A stretch of 64,000 nt of DNA from positions 145,744,043 through 145,808,042 of the forward strand of contig NC_071353.1 in assembly GCF_943734655.1 (NCBI RefSeq). The letters are read 5' to 3'. Position 1 is the stretch's first letter, and the number at the start of each line of letters is the position of its first letter. The position numbers and the translations under genes were made by a program. Below are positions 45,513 to 56,505 of the stretch, one piece after another. The DNA is from Sabethes cyaneus. Taxonomy: Eukaryota > Arthropoda > Insecta > Diptera > Culicidae. The notes beneath the pieces are model-generated. The model saw nothing but the letters and a program-made list of their open reading frames with translations, searched no databases and was not told the DNA's origin.

Positions 45513-47565
45513 CGAGACGAATTTCCCGGAAACGATTCATTCCGGTGGTGATCAGCGGAGGAAACTTAAGTACAGTCGCAGCGGCGAGCGGCCATTCCAG
45601 TGTGACATTTGTGGTTTATCGTACAAACAAAAAAGTACCCTGAGACATCACAGAAAACGACACGCACTCGCTCCTGATCGTCCGAACAAGTGTGACATTT
45701 GTACGGCAAGCTTCACGTTTCATTATGAGCTCACGAGGCATATGTACTGTCACAGTGATGAGAGACACATCAAGTGCGACATCTGTGGTTCGTCGTACAA
45801 GTCGAAACGTGCTGTTGACTCGCACAAAAGATACAGCCACGCAACAATTGTGGAACATCAGCACCAGTGCCAGATCTGTGGAAAAGGATTCAAACTTCTT
45901 TGTCGGCTTATGAACCATATGCGCAATCACAGCGATCAGCGACCTTTCAAGTGCGACATCTGCGGCTCAGCATACAAGTTAGCTCGTTATCTGAGAGCTC
46001 ACAAGAAAGTATCTCACACAGCCGTTGTGGACCATCCGCATAAGTGTCACGTTTGTGGACAAAGTTTTCAACTTCGTAGCTTGCTTGTAAAGCATATGCG
46101 CAGTCACACCGACGACTCAACCGTTGTGGATCAGCCGTACAGGTGCCCCATTTGTGGAAAAGGCTTCAAATATCGTCATCCACTTAGGGATCATATGCGC
46201 AATCACAGCGATGAGCGATCGTTTAAGCACTGACGAACTGACGTGACACAAGCAACACATTTTTGACCGACACATAACCGTCGCTTCAAATAGCAAGCGA
46301 TCGCTTACGTCAAAAATTCAAACTGACAACTCGCTAGATGACTTTTTTTCTGTCAATAGTGTCAGCTGATTCGGCCGCTGTCTCGCAAGATGGTGATTCG
46401 GGTGATTTATGTTATTACTAGCCTTACAAGCAGAAAGTATGTCCATTACCGACGAGCATTTACTAAATTATCAGTAGCAACAGCAAAAGTGTAACGAGCA
46501 CCCTCAGCCCCAGCAACATAATCCCTGCTTCAACAACAAATGCACACGAGCAACAGAGTCAGTACGGAGATCAATCTACATCACCTCCAGTAGCAGCAGC
46601 AGCTGCTGCTGCTTCGTTATCAAATCAATGGCACTTATGGACATCAGCTGCTAATAATTGGGGATCTGGGCGAAATTCAAAGAGTGCAATATCTGAAACC
46701 AGCATCCGAAGTGCAAAAAATCAACTGGAGCTTGGGATCGTTTCTCCGATTTACTTTTCTCCACTCTGATGAAAATTTTGCTTGTTTACATGCAGGCCGC
46801 TTTTGTTGATTTACGTAACCAATACAGTAAAAAAAAAGGTGCGGTGAGCAAATATATTGCTAGACATTGCGTTTGTATAAATGACCATTAACATCTCGTT
46901 GTAACCACGAAAAATGAAATTTTCTGATAAACACCAGTTTATCATTATTATCCCAGTATTATCCCAATTATATTACGCTTGTGATGATGTGTGAAGTGCT
47001 ACTAATATTTTTTATCATTCGGGTTCATTTCAAACAATTAAGTTTTTTCACCTTTCTTCAGCCTTATTGATAATAAGGGGCGATCCGTTGTACAGATGGC
47101 GTTACTGTTTTAACGTATTTTAATTTGAAATTTTGGTCAAAAGTTTCTATGGAAAATGTATGGGATGGCATGTCGGTTCGTCGGTGGTTTAAGTGCGACA
47201 TCTGTGGTTCGGCGTACAAGTTTGCCCATCAGTTGAAAGTTCACAGCAAAATTCACACATCCCTTTCGGAAAATTCGCATAAGTGTCCCATTTGCGGCAA
47301 AGGTTTTATGCTTAACATATACCTAAAGAGACATATGGACAGGCACAGCGACGAACGTTCGCTGAAGTGCGACATCTGCGGTTCAACGTATAAGTCCGAG
47401 AGTGGTTTACGTGCGCACCGGAAAGGTCACGCATTCGTCGAGTCAAACCCGTTTCGATGTCAGGTCTGCGGCTTAACGTACAAGTCGGAAGGGGGCCTGC
47501 GTACTCACCGGAAAGTTCACATATCAATTCAGCAGAACGGGTTTTCCCTTTCGTTCACAAAGTAG
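45513..47565 (+). pseudogene. Zinc-finger terminal exon C, split by a transposon (11 fingers)
   Basis: Acceptor CTGTTCCAG; the first base C again completes serine, then ETNFPETIHSGGDQRRKL and seven complete fingers up to DERSFK at 46227. Here a 959-bp element (46228-47186) intervenes and gives a premature stop at 46231-46233 (SFKH stop). After the duplicated GTTTAAG the same codon register resumes at 47194 with CDICGSAYKFAHQ and runs through four more fingers to the stop at 47563. The two halves join exactly in frame across the element, so the insertion is the only lesion I see. As it stands, the allele would give a truncated 7-finger protein unless the element is spliced out. The tail QQNGFSLSFTK and the flank TTCACAAAGTAGGC match other units. 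It may be a polymorphic insertion. Confidence 0.85.
46228..47186. mobile_element. 959-bp TIR element with 7-bp target duplication
   Basis: Ends CACTGACGAACTGACGTG and (reverse complement) CACCGACGAACCGACATG. The flanking duplication GTTTAAG (46221-46227 and 47187-47193) is exact. No transposase frame is present. A superfamily is not assignable from the termini: 7 bp fits neither hAT (8) nor mariner (TA) well, and P-like or Dada-like elements are candidates. It shares termini with the element at 56506-58496. Inside, 46480-46770 looks coding-like (see findings). Confidence 0.85.
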
Positions 47566-47886
47566 GCTAAAGTTATACGTCATAAGTTGTCAAATTGGAT
47601 CGCTGCACAAGAAGAAGCTCGGTCCAAGGTGGGTAAACATGAAAGTATTGTTAGTGTGGTACCCCTTCAACCAACGACAAATAGACATAACATTTACTGT
47701 TTCATCTTTCCCAATGAATGGGAGCGTTACCGCACATCCCCGTCACGACAGTTGTCAGCTGAAGCCGCCTCCGATAGTGGTGGTAATAGAGGTAGACAAC
47801 AAATTTTGAAACAAAATTTAAACGAGACAACGCTTGTATTTAATGCTGCGCAGTATGACGAAAGCAGCGTGTTGTTTCCCTTTTTT
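47566..47886. other. 3' flank of zinc-finger exon C
   Basis: Non-coding to my reading. A 100-codon frame at 47587-47889 has no recognisable motif and I do not call it. Confidence 0.45.
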
Positions 47887-48045
47887 TGACTGAAGTTTTT
47901 GGAGCGTCTTAGTAGAATACGAAACCTAAAAATAAAAAATAAGAAAACTTATCCAATTTAATTCTACTATGTGTATTTTATTCAATGACAGATACGTATT
48001 TCGCCTACGACTTGCAGGCTTCCTCAGTGTCTGTTTTCGTAACCC
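47887..48045. repeat. Dispersed repeat, copy 2
   Basis: Matches 21926-22070 over most of its length (GGAGCGTCTTAGTAGAATAC, then TACGACTTGCAGGCTTCCTC). Confidence 0.65.
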
Positions 48046-48310
48046 TTTTTTTGTTTATCGTAAAAAATAAGACTATAAAAAGTCAGAATTTTTCCTATCT
48101 TATGTTGCCGATAGCACAAAAAAACGAACATCGTTCATTATCTACATCCTGCATGCAACCTATTTTCTGAACCATAAAACCCTATGATTGCGTAATTCTT
48201 ACAGATGCTGTCAAAATCGAGCCAGCAAGCCTGGCTCAAACGGCTTCAAGAAAAATGTATGAGAATGACGTTTGTGCCAGGGATGTGCGTTACCGCCTTC
48301 CCATTTATAA

Positions 48311-48890
48311 GTAGGGGAACAAGGGGCAAGACGACCACCCGGGGTAAAAGTGCCACTCTTCAGTTTTCCATTAAAACGACGAAGAATTTTAATATGGTTA
48401 TTTTTTATGGTTTCTAAACTGTCTCACAATACACCATAAGAAAATTCATCGATAAAAAATATAAACTCAAACATTAAAATGATTTTGAAATTTTACTGTT
48501 TGAAAATTGCACAAAATGATAATGACTATGCCGAAAACAAGCATACTGAAATCTTATTTATCTTTATGTATATTATTTTTGGTCTAACACATTAACTAGA
48601 CCTAATTCCTATAGATAGAAGTTAAAATTCAACATTTCTCTACTTTTGGTCATTTTCCCCACCATAGTGGCACTTTTGCCCCGTACCTATTAATATCGAG
48701 CGAAAAAACATCTGAAACGAAAACGTTATTTTTTTCTATATTTATATTATTTTGATATTGAACTCACGGAAACTGTTTAGATTATACCCTCATCTAAGTT
48801 TAGGCCTTTTCAGGTTGAATTCAATAGGTTCTTTTTGCTCATAATTAATTGAAAACAGTTAAGGTGTCCTTTATGCCCCGGGTCCCCCTA
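48311..48890. mobile_element. TIR element with GTAGGGG ends
   Basis: Left GTAGGGGAACAAGGGGCA and right (reverse complement) TAGGGGGACCCGGGGCATAA form imperfect inverted ends. GGGGTAAAAGTGCCAC and its inverse recur inside. Related fragments lie at 9652-10090. It is non-coding, and the target duplication was not resolved. Confidence 0.55.
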
Positions 48891-49003
48891 CGCAATGCGC
48901 TATATGTCGAAAATGTAAATAAAACAATGTTTATTTAACTGTTCTAAAAATGTCCCGACGTTTGCAATTAACAATCTATCGGTCACTTCTCTTTCTGTTG
49001 CAG

Positions 49004-50312
49004 CGACGCGAATGGTTTAGAAACGAATCGTTCTGATAATGGTGATCAGCGGAAGAAGCTTGTTTGTGACTTTTGCGGCAAACATTACAAGTCAAAATAT
49101 GACCTTCAGAATCACAAGAAAAACCACACCGGTGAAAAGCCATTCAAGTGTGACATATGTAGCAAAACTTTCTTCACTTCCCACCAACTAAACTGCCATA
49201 GAAAATGGCATACAGAAGAAAGGAACTTTGAATGTGACATATGTGGCAAATATTTCTCATTAAAAACACAAATAAAGGCCCACATGAATTGCCACATTAC
49301 GGAGCGGCCACACAAGTGCCTGGTTTGCGGAAAAGCGTTCAGAATCAGATCTTGGTTCGCCCGTCATATGCGCACTCACAGCGATGATCGACGGTTCAAA
49401 TGTGACATCTGTGGTTTAGCATACAAAGAAAGAAGTTCCCTGAGCGCTCACCGAAAGAGGCACATTTCTATTCCTGACCGTCCGTACAAATGCCACATTT
49501 GCCAGAAGAGTTTCATCCTACATCGGACGCTCTTGAAGCACATGTACAGTCACAACGATGAGAGACCCTTCAAATGCGACATTTGTGGCTCAACGCATAA
49601 GTCCAAAGAGACACTCAAGACACACCAAAATATTCACAGAACCATTTTGGATTATCCGTTCAAGTGCCAAATTTGTGCAAAAGGTTTTAAATTTCGTCAT
49701 GCGCTTCTGAAGCACATGTCCAGTCACACGAATGAGCGACTTTTTAAATGCGACATCTGTTGCTCAACATACAAATCAGCTCAAAATCTAAAAAATCACA
49801 AACAAATTCACACATCCATTTTGGACAAGCCACATGATAGGTCACATAAAACAATTGACCTAGTTAAAGGAGATCTTCCGCACAAGTGTGACATTTGCGG
49901 GAAAACTTTCAAACATCGCAGCGGGCTTGCATCTCACATGTACAGTCACAACGATGAGCGACCCTTCAAATGCGACATCTGTGGCTCACCGTACAAATCA
50001 GCTGCCGACCTGGATAAGCATAAGGAAATTCATGCGTCCGTTTTAGGAACTCCGCATAAGTGTCCCATTTGCGGCAAAGGCTTCATGCTTCAAAGTGCCC
50101 TCCAGAGGCACGCGCAAAGCCACGATGAACGTCCGTTCAAATGCGACATCTGCGGTTCAACGTATAAGTCCAAAAGTGGTCTACGTGCTCACCGGAAAGG
50201 TCACACCGCCGTCGAGTCAAAATCGTTCCGATGTGAAGTTTGCGGTAGAACGTATAAGTCGGAAGGTGGCCTGCGTACTCACCGGAAAGTTCACACGCCA
50301 TCAGTTCAGTAG
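49004..50312 (+). CDS. C2H2 zinc-finger terminal exon D (14 fingers)
   Basis: Acceptor CTGTTGCAG (AG at 49002-49003). Base C completes serine, and the frame is then open to TAG at 50310. Linker DANGLETNRSDNGDQRKKL precedes 14 C2H2 fingers. The first three (CDFCGKHYKSKYDL, CDICSKTFFTSHQL, CDICGKYFSLKTQI) have ordinary TGEKP-like spacing. From the fourth onward the two-type alternation seen in exon A appears. The dead exons at 5826 and 19026 derive from a relative of this exon's first three fingers. Fingers 12-14 closely match the last three of exon C (CPICGKGFML, CDICGSTYKS, TYKSEGGLRTHRKVH), suggesting duplication or gene conversion. No initiator ATG is near the acceptor. Confidence 0.88.
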
Positions 50313-51134
50313 TACGAGTTTCCCCTTTCGTTCACAAAGTAGGCTGCAATTTTGCACAAGAAGAATGATCAACACGTGAGTGGCGTATAAAAATTGGCAT
50401 AACAGAGTAGTGCCAGTCAAAGGAAATTAGTAGAGCTATTATACCAAGCAGGCGATGCTTCTTAACACGTATCATTATTTTGGTAAGTAGAACATGCTGT
50501 CTACTTCGGCTGTCCTGAACATCAACAACTTTAGTCATAATTTTGGTTTGGCTTTGATAATGAATTACAGTCAACTTTCGCGTTCTCTTTAATTGGGCTA
50601 TGTTTTAATCGGGCTCCCGCTGATTGGGCTGCAGCCTATCTAAAACAGTCAGTGAGTTTGCCCTTCGTAATGCACCTTCCAAGGCAATGTTGAATAGCAG
50701 GTTAGAGAATGCATCCCCTTGCTTCAGTCCATCCAACGTCACGCAAGCGGCTGAGGTCTCACCCGCTATTCTAACGCATGTTTTGGATCCGTCCAGCGTC
50801 GCACGAATTAGCGTAACTAGTTTCGTCGGAAAACCATGTTCTAGCATTATCTGCCACAGCACGCAGAAAAATAAATTGTACAGTATCCCCCCGCTAATCC
50901 GACACTCAATAATCCGACGACTCGTTAGTCCGGATCTCGCTAATCCGGAAAATTCCGAACTAAAAAGCGTTGTACTTCGAACGAACTATTTGAAAGTAGT
51001 GTTTAAAAAAGCTTTCAAAAGGACTAGGTATATCATTTTGCGTGAAAAATACGGTATATTCAAACAATCCATTTTATTGAATTATCTCAACAAAATATGT
51101 AATATTAACGAATTAAAGAAGAAGCAATATCAAA

Positions 51135-53440
51135 TCAATAATGCTGGTTACATTCGCGTTCCATTATGTTATTTTTCATCAATCGAAGCATGCCGACATC
51201 TGGCAGCATATTCTCTCTATCCATATATTTAATCAAAAAATCCATCGAACTAATTGCACGCTGAAAATCAGTGGTCGTATCCGGTTCCTCCAACCATTCC
51301 TCTTGTATATTTTCATCATCGTTGCACTCATTTTCTTTATTTTCAGTTCCTTTAACATAAGCGACTATTTCGTAATCTGTATAAATTTCGCCATCCCCAG
51401 TTACCCAATTGCCAGATACATCTCGCACACAATCGTTTTCCCAGCATCTGACCTCATCCTCCGTATATTCCAAGCCACCCAACTTTCCAATAGATTTAGC
51501 AAGAGTGCCGAGAGTGATCGATTCGTTTAGAGAATCGTCCGCTGGCTCTGCGACCTGACCATCAGATCTTTTTAACTTCCTCCAAGAGTTATAAATCGTG
51601 CTTGCTGATACTTCATCCCAAGCTTCGGCCACCCATTCAATGCATTCCGCCAGCGTGATTTTTTTTAGTCGATCATCCATTGACAAATTCTCGTTTGTCA
51701 AAACTACGTTCAGCAACAGCTTCTTTTTGTACCTCTTTTTAATTGAATTGATCACTCCTTGATCCATCGGTTGTCCTTCTGATGTGCAATTTGGAGGAAG
51801 AAATATTACTGTGATCAATCGCTCGTCGGATTCCAAAACCATGGATCCCTCATGGTGCGCTGTGCGATCTAGCAGCCAGGGCTTGAAAAGGGATCGCAAG
51901 TTGAATGTGACTGCCGTGAATGCGAACTTTCCGCACTCAAACTCCGCTTTTTGAACGATCATTTGACTGTTTTTTCAATCCAGTCAATCTCCCGCTTGCG
52001 CTGCTGCCGTCTTACAATTCATGCGGCATCTCACCAAAAGCAAACAGTCAATCTCCCGTTTTGCTTTGCGCTTTGAGAATATAAACTGCAAACTGACTGG
52101 AATCATACGGTGACGTATTTTTTCGTTTCTCTTTTTGTCTCCAAATCGGCTGCTCACAGTAATAGTTTGTCACCCGGACGTCGGTCGGACGCAAGCAAAA
52201 TATTCGTTTGTATTGGACGGAGTCCGACCGACTTCTTCCATGCACATGTAGTGGTTGTTTTTTTGTAGTATTGAATCATACGATTGTGCGGTTGCTTTTC
52301 GTTAGCGTGGTGATTGCCAGTCATTTGACTGTTTTGCAGTCATTCGCTGCTCCAAACGGTAAAGGTAACTTGATCGAAACGAAAATGTCAAAAAGCGTTC
52401 ATTCTGTTGCGTGCATTCGGCGTTTGACTGAGCAAACTGCCAGTTGTTTTATGCATAGCGTTCGTATTCCACCTCTAAACGGACAGTGTGAACTTGAATG
52501 CGCGTTGATGTGACTGCGGTAGAAAAAAAGGATCGGTCGAAGCCCTGCTAGCAGCAGCAGGGCTTTTGGTTCAATCCCTTGCTGGATCGAGAACTTTCGA
52601 ACTAACGGTACGAACTGTGTATGAAACCACTCATTGAATAGCGACCTGTTCATCCAAGCCTTTTTGCTATGTTTATAGTACATAGGTAGTTTTGTTTCGA
52701 GGGAGGCATCTAGGATTCTCTGCTGTTCCCAGAAACATAAGTGGTAGCTTGTGGGTACCATCACTGTTAGCACAAGGCATAAAAGTGCATCGCGTTATGA
52801 TCACTTTACGACCGGCAGCGATATCTTCATCCTGCAATGCAATCGTGCGATTCGGAAGCAGTTTCAAAAATAATGCTGACTCATCTGCGTTGTAAATTTG
52901 CGAAGGAATGAGAGTAAGTCCATCAGTAAGCTCAGAAAAGAAACCATTAAACTTCTCAAAAGCTCGTATGTCGGTAGATGCCCTTTCTCCGGAAAGGGAA
53001 ATCATCTCAAGTCCATGTCGATTACGAAAACGGTTATACCAGCCGTTCGATGCTGTAAATGTCTGGGATGGGCACTGGATCTGAGCAAAGAAAAACTCTG
53101 CCTTAGTTTTTTCCGCGTCAGGTGTCAGGATGTTCTGCTGCAGACGTTGTTGAAGAATCCAGATAAATAATGCCTTTTCCATTTGCGGATAGAGAGCTGA
53201 CTTCGTAGTATGTCTACGCTTCAATCCAGGTTCACCAAACTTATCCAGAGAATTCCAAATTTTTTGCCTTCGGTTGTAAATATCATAAATGGTGCTCCTT
53301 CCAACTCCGTGCAATTTAGCCAGAACTTCAATTTTTTCATTGTTCTTCTCGATAGCCTCGATGATCTGCAATTTTTGATTCAGTGACAAAGCTCGTGACA
53401 AAGTGACGTGTTTGCGTTTATTTAGAAGCCTATTTTCCAT
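51135..53440 (-). pseudogene. Tigger transposase, frameshifted and MITE-interrupted
   Basis: Starts MENRLLNKRKHVTLSRALSL, then the psq/CENP-B N-terminal HTH (LNQKLQIIEAIEKN), a second HTH (ASNGWYNRFRNRHGLEM) and DDE_1 with first acidic residue in YNADESALFL. The frame shifts near 52740-52770 (after NPRCLPRNK and before LPMYYKHSKKAWMN). At KALLLL the hAT MITE 51877-52547 enters just at the second catalytic Asp; the frame resumes with LLDRTAHHEG and includes the third in GQPMDQGVINSIKKRY. An acidic C-terminus follows. It is non-functional as it stands. Confidence 0.82.
51877..52547. mobile_element. hAT-type MITE inside the Tigger transposase
   Basis: The ends share CAGGGCTT, and an 8-bp duplication CTAGCAGC flanks both sides (51869-51876, 52548-52555), as expected for hAT. 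It is 671 bp with no transposase frame. Confidence 0.82.
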
Positions 53441-55065
53441 GACAAAGAACCTTAAAGTCTTTTATTGATTAAATTATGAGCATTTTAGAATAAAAAACAA
53501 ACTTACGACTTATTTACAACAAAACACGCGAAAATTTCCAAACCTGTTCACGCACCGATGTAAACAAAACGAAATGTCAAAACCACACTGATATAAATTT
53601 GACTGTCGGATTATTGAGTCAAAACCTCGTTAAGCCGGCTATGAATTTGGCGGATTAACGGGGCAGTACTGTAAATGCAAAAAAATTCTGTATAAATTCA
53701 ACAAAAAATATTGTTGACTGAAGGCTAACCAAGATATTTTTTTGATTCTAACTGTTTGACCTTTTAGTTCAACAATAAGGTTTGTTATTTCAAATAATAG
53801 CTAGTTTCTATCGAAGAAAAAAATATAGAATCAAAAATAAGTATTTTTGGGTTTATAAACGATCTAGTAGAAGCAAAAAGAGTATAAATTAAGTTTAAAC
53901 AATATTTTTTGATTAAAAAATATGATTCCAGTTGAACTCAACAACAGGTAATTGTTGTTTCAAACTATTATCATTTTTCTACGTGAGCTCACTTCGTTTA
54001 ACTGAATCGTACGCCGCTTTAAAGTCCACAAACAGATGGTGTGTCTGCAAGTTGTAGTCCCGGAACTTGTCTAGCAACTGACGCAGGGTAAACATCTGAT
54101 CCGTCGTGGAGCGATCCTCACAAAAACTAGCTTGGTACTCGCCGACGAAGGACTCCGCTAACGGTCTCAGTCTGCAGAATAGGATACGGGAAAGCAGTCC
54201 CTTTTTGAAAATTGGGCAAATGAAGCCATCCAACCACTCCTCCGGCATTTGTTCTTCCTCCCAGATCCTGACAATGATCCCGTGGATTGCTTCGTACAGC
54301 CGCTCGCTCCCCGCTTTTAGAAGTTCAGCCGGGATACCGTCCTTCCCAGCAACCTTACCGTTTTTCAGCTCACTGATTGCCTTTTTAACCTCATCCTGTG
54401 TTGGTGGCTCCACAGTTGACCATCGCTTATAATTCCTATCCTGTTCCTCCTGATCTCCGCGTTTACCTCTCCATTCAACAGTGTCTGGAAGTGCTCCTTC
54501 CACCTGGTTGCTACCGCCGTTTTGTCGGTAAGCAGGTTGCCAGCACTATCATTGCACATCACAGGCATGGCAAAATTCCTGCATCTCACCGTTTTATAGA
54601 AACTCTGTGTGTCGTTGCTGGCGTATCGCTCCTCTGCGCCGGCGAGCACGTGCTCCTCGTACTCTCGTTTCTTTAGACGATGGATTCTTTTTTCCGCAAC
54701 TCTAGTCTCTCTGTATCTCTCTCTGTTTTGACGCGTTGCCGCAGCAAGCATGCGACTCCTGGCCTGGTTCTTTTCATCTGTCACTCTCTGGAATTCGGCA
54801 TCAAACCAGCTGTTACGCTGTCTTCCACGCGTCGTACCTACCACCTCTCTCGCAGCAGTTTCGATGGCACCATGGATGTTCCTCCACAGCCCATTTATAT
54901 CTTCTCCTTCTACCTGCTGTTCAGCGATTCGTTGGTCAAGCTTCCTGGCGTACTCCACTGCTACGCCGTCTGCCGTTAACCGCTGGATGTTGAAACGCAG
55001 TGTCCTCTCAGTGTGAGCTTTCGCCGTGTTCGACAGCCTTGCGCGAATCTTACTCACTACGAGAT

Positions 55066-55437
55066 ACAGGGATACCTCGATATAAGACAATTTATAATTA
55101 CTAAAAGTTGTCTTATATCGAAATTGTCTTATATTGAAACATGGTTTTTTCAATAAAAAATTGCATTAGCGGTCGCCAGTTTTGCTCTGTGTTATGTGTT
55201 TACGGTTTTTGAACTATTTATTATTGTTTGAACTATTAATTTTTACTATTTTTGGGGTTATTTTGAAATAATGAACATCTTCATGGCGCCGATTTCAGAA
55301 TGGAAAATCAGCTCTGGTATCGTTACCAGCTATGTCAAAGGGATTTGTTTCGATATAAGACAAAAATTGTCTTATATCGAATTGTCTTATATCGAGGTTG
55401 TTTTATAGCGAGGCTGTCTTATATCGAGGTATCCCTG
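55066..55437. mobile_element. Pogo-type MITE
   Basis: Perfect 24-bp TIRs starting CAGGGATACCTCGATATAAG, with TA on each side (55064-55065, 55438-55439). The sub-terminal TTGTCTTATATCGA word is repeated several times. Tigger/pogo MITEs have this CAGxGxTACCTCGxTATAA type of end. Confidence 0.88.
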
Positions 55438-56505
55438 TAGTGGTGACAGTCGATATTTGATCCCCGAAAAGACCGTACATCGATAACATCCGAAAAGTGT
55501 CGACCGTCAATCAAGACATGATCCATCTGAGAGCTAGAGTCTCCATTTGGATGTCTCCAGGTGTGTTTCCGAATATTCAAACGTGGAAAGTAGGTGCTAC
55601 AGATGGCAATTCCTCTGGCCGCGCAAAATTTATGAGCCTCAGACCGTTATCATTGGTCGACAGATGGAGGCAGATGTCTTCCAATAATTGGTCGGAAGAA
55701 TTCCTCCCTCCCGATCTGCGCGTTTGCATCTCCGATGATGATTTTCACGTCGTGTTTTTGGCACTCTCCATTGGTCCTCTCAAGCCTGTCGTAAAACTCG
55801 TCCTTAGCATCATCGGATTTATCATTTGTCGGTGCGTATAAGTTGATTAGGCTGTAGTTGAAGAATTTGCCCTTAATCCTCAATACGCAAATACGCTCAA
55901 CTACGGGCCTCCACCGGGCAATAGGGTTTACTGCACGGAACTCCGTTTCTCCAGCATTTGGCCACCGAACTTCCTGAATAGCAGCGATCTCCACTCCGAG
56001 TTGATGCAGCTCTTGAGCAAGCAAGCCAGCCCGTGCCGGTTCATGGAGAATTCGGACATTCCAGGTACCAAGTTTCCAATCATTATCCCTTAATCGTTTC
56101 CTTGTCCCTTGCCGTGTCCTATACCAATTGTTCCGTCCTGAATTTCTTTCTTCGTTGTTCGTGGTAATTGAGTTTTCGGTATACTTCCTCACCGGGGCCG
56201 CGATACCTACATCCCGCTGATGGGTCTGCCATTATAGGTATAGCTTGCGGGATACAGCATTTAATATTCAGCCGCCCGTTTCGAGACAGACGCTGTGTGA
56301 GCCGCCCCTCACCTGGAGAACAGGCACTCTAGTTCGCACCTCTTAGCTTAGCTGCTTCAGTAAGTACCTGAAGCATTTCCGGGTAAGGCCATCGACCGTC
56401 ATCATTTAACTTTGATCTGCGTGGAGTCGCCAGGTGGGAGCTTGAGAGAGCCAGAGCTATGTTTGACGCTCCTTCCAGGTAACTCTCTCAATTTTATACC
56501 CATAC

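Larger units (their letters stand above)
50881..53671 (-). mobile_element. Tigger-like (pogo superfamily) DNA transposon
   Basis: Ends CAGTATCCCCCCGCTAATCC and (reverse complement) CAGTACTGCCCCGTTAATCC, flanked by TA on both sides (50879-50880, 53672-53673). It carries a transposase on the minus strand, broken by a frameshift and by a hAT MITE. The TIRs and TA target are diagnostic of Tigger/pogo. Confidence 0.88.
50590..56230 (-). mobile_element. RTE-like LINE, host of several nested insertions
   Basis: On the minus strand, 55650-56192 has the endonuclease start (LGTWNVRILHE, IAAIQEVRWPNAGETEF, IIIGDANAQIG). 54365-55153 is the linker, 53979-54503 the RT N-half (GKDGIPAELLKAG, DRSTTDQMFTL, LFVDFKAAYDSVKR), and 50605-50862 resumes (MLWQIMLEHGFPTKL, LKQGDAFSNLLFNIALEGAL). 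The RT is thus cut by 53672-53978 (AT-rich insertion) and by the Tigger element 50881-53671, and the linker is cut by the pogo MITE at 55066. The element is dead and 3'-truncated near 50600. Confidence 0.8.

Noticed and set aside
46221..47193. Reading the split in zinc-finger exon C as an intron
   Set aside because: The boundaries are not GT...AG, and they have inverted ends plus a direct 7-bp duplication, which identifies a transposon insertion.
47587..47889. 100-codon frame after zinc-finger exon C
   Set aside because: Directly follows the 3' flank shared with other units, contains no domain, and ends at a dispersed repeat.
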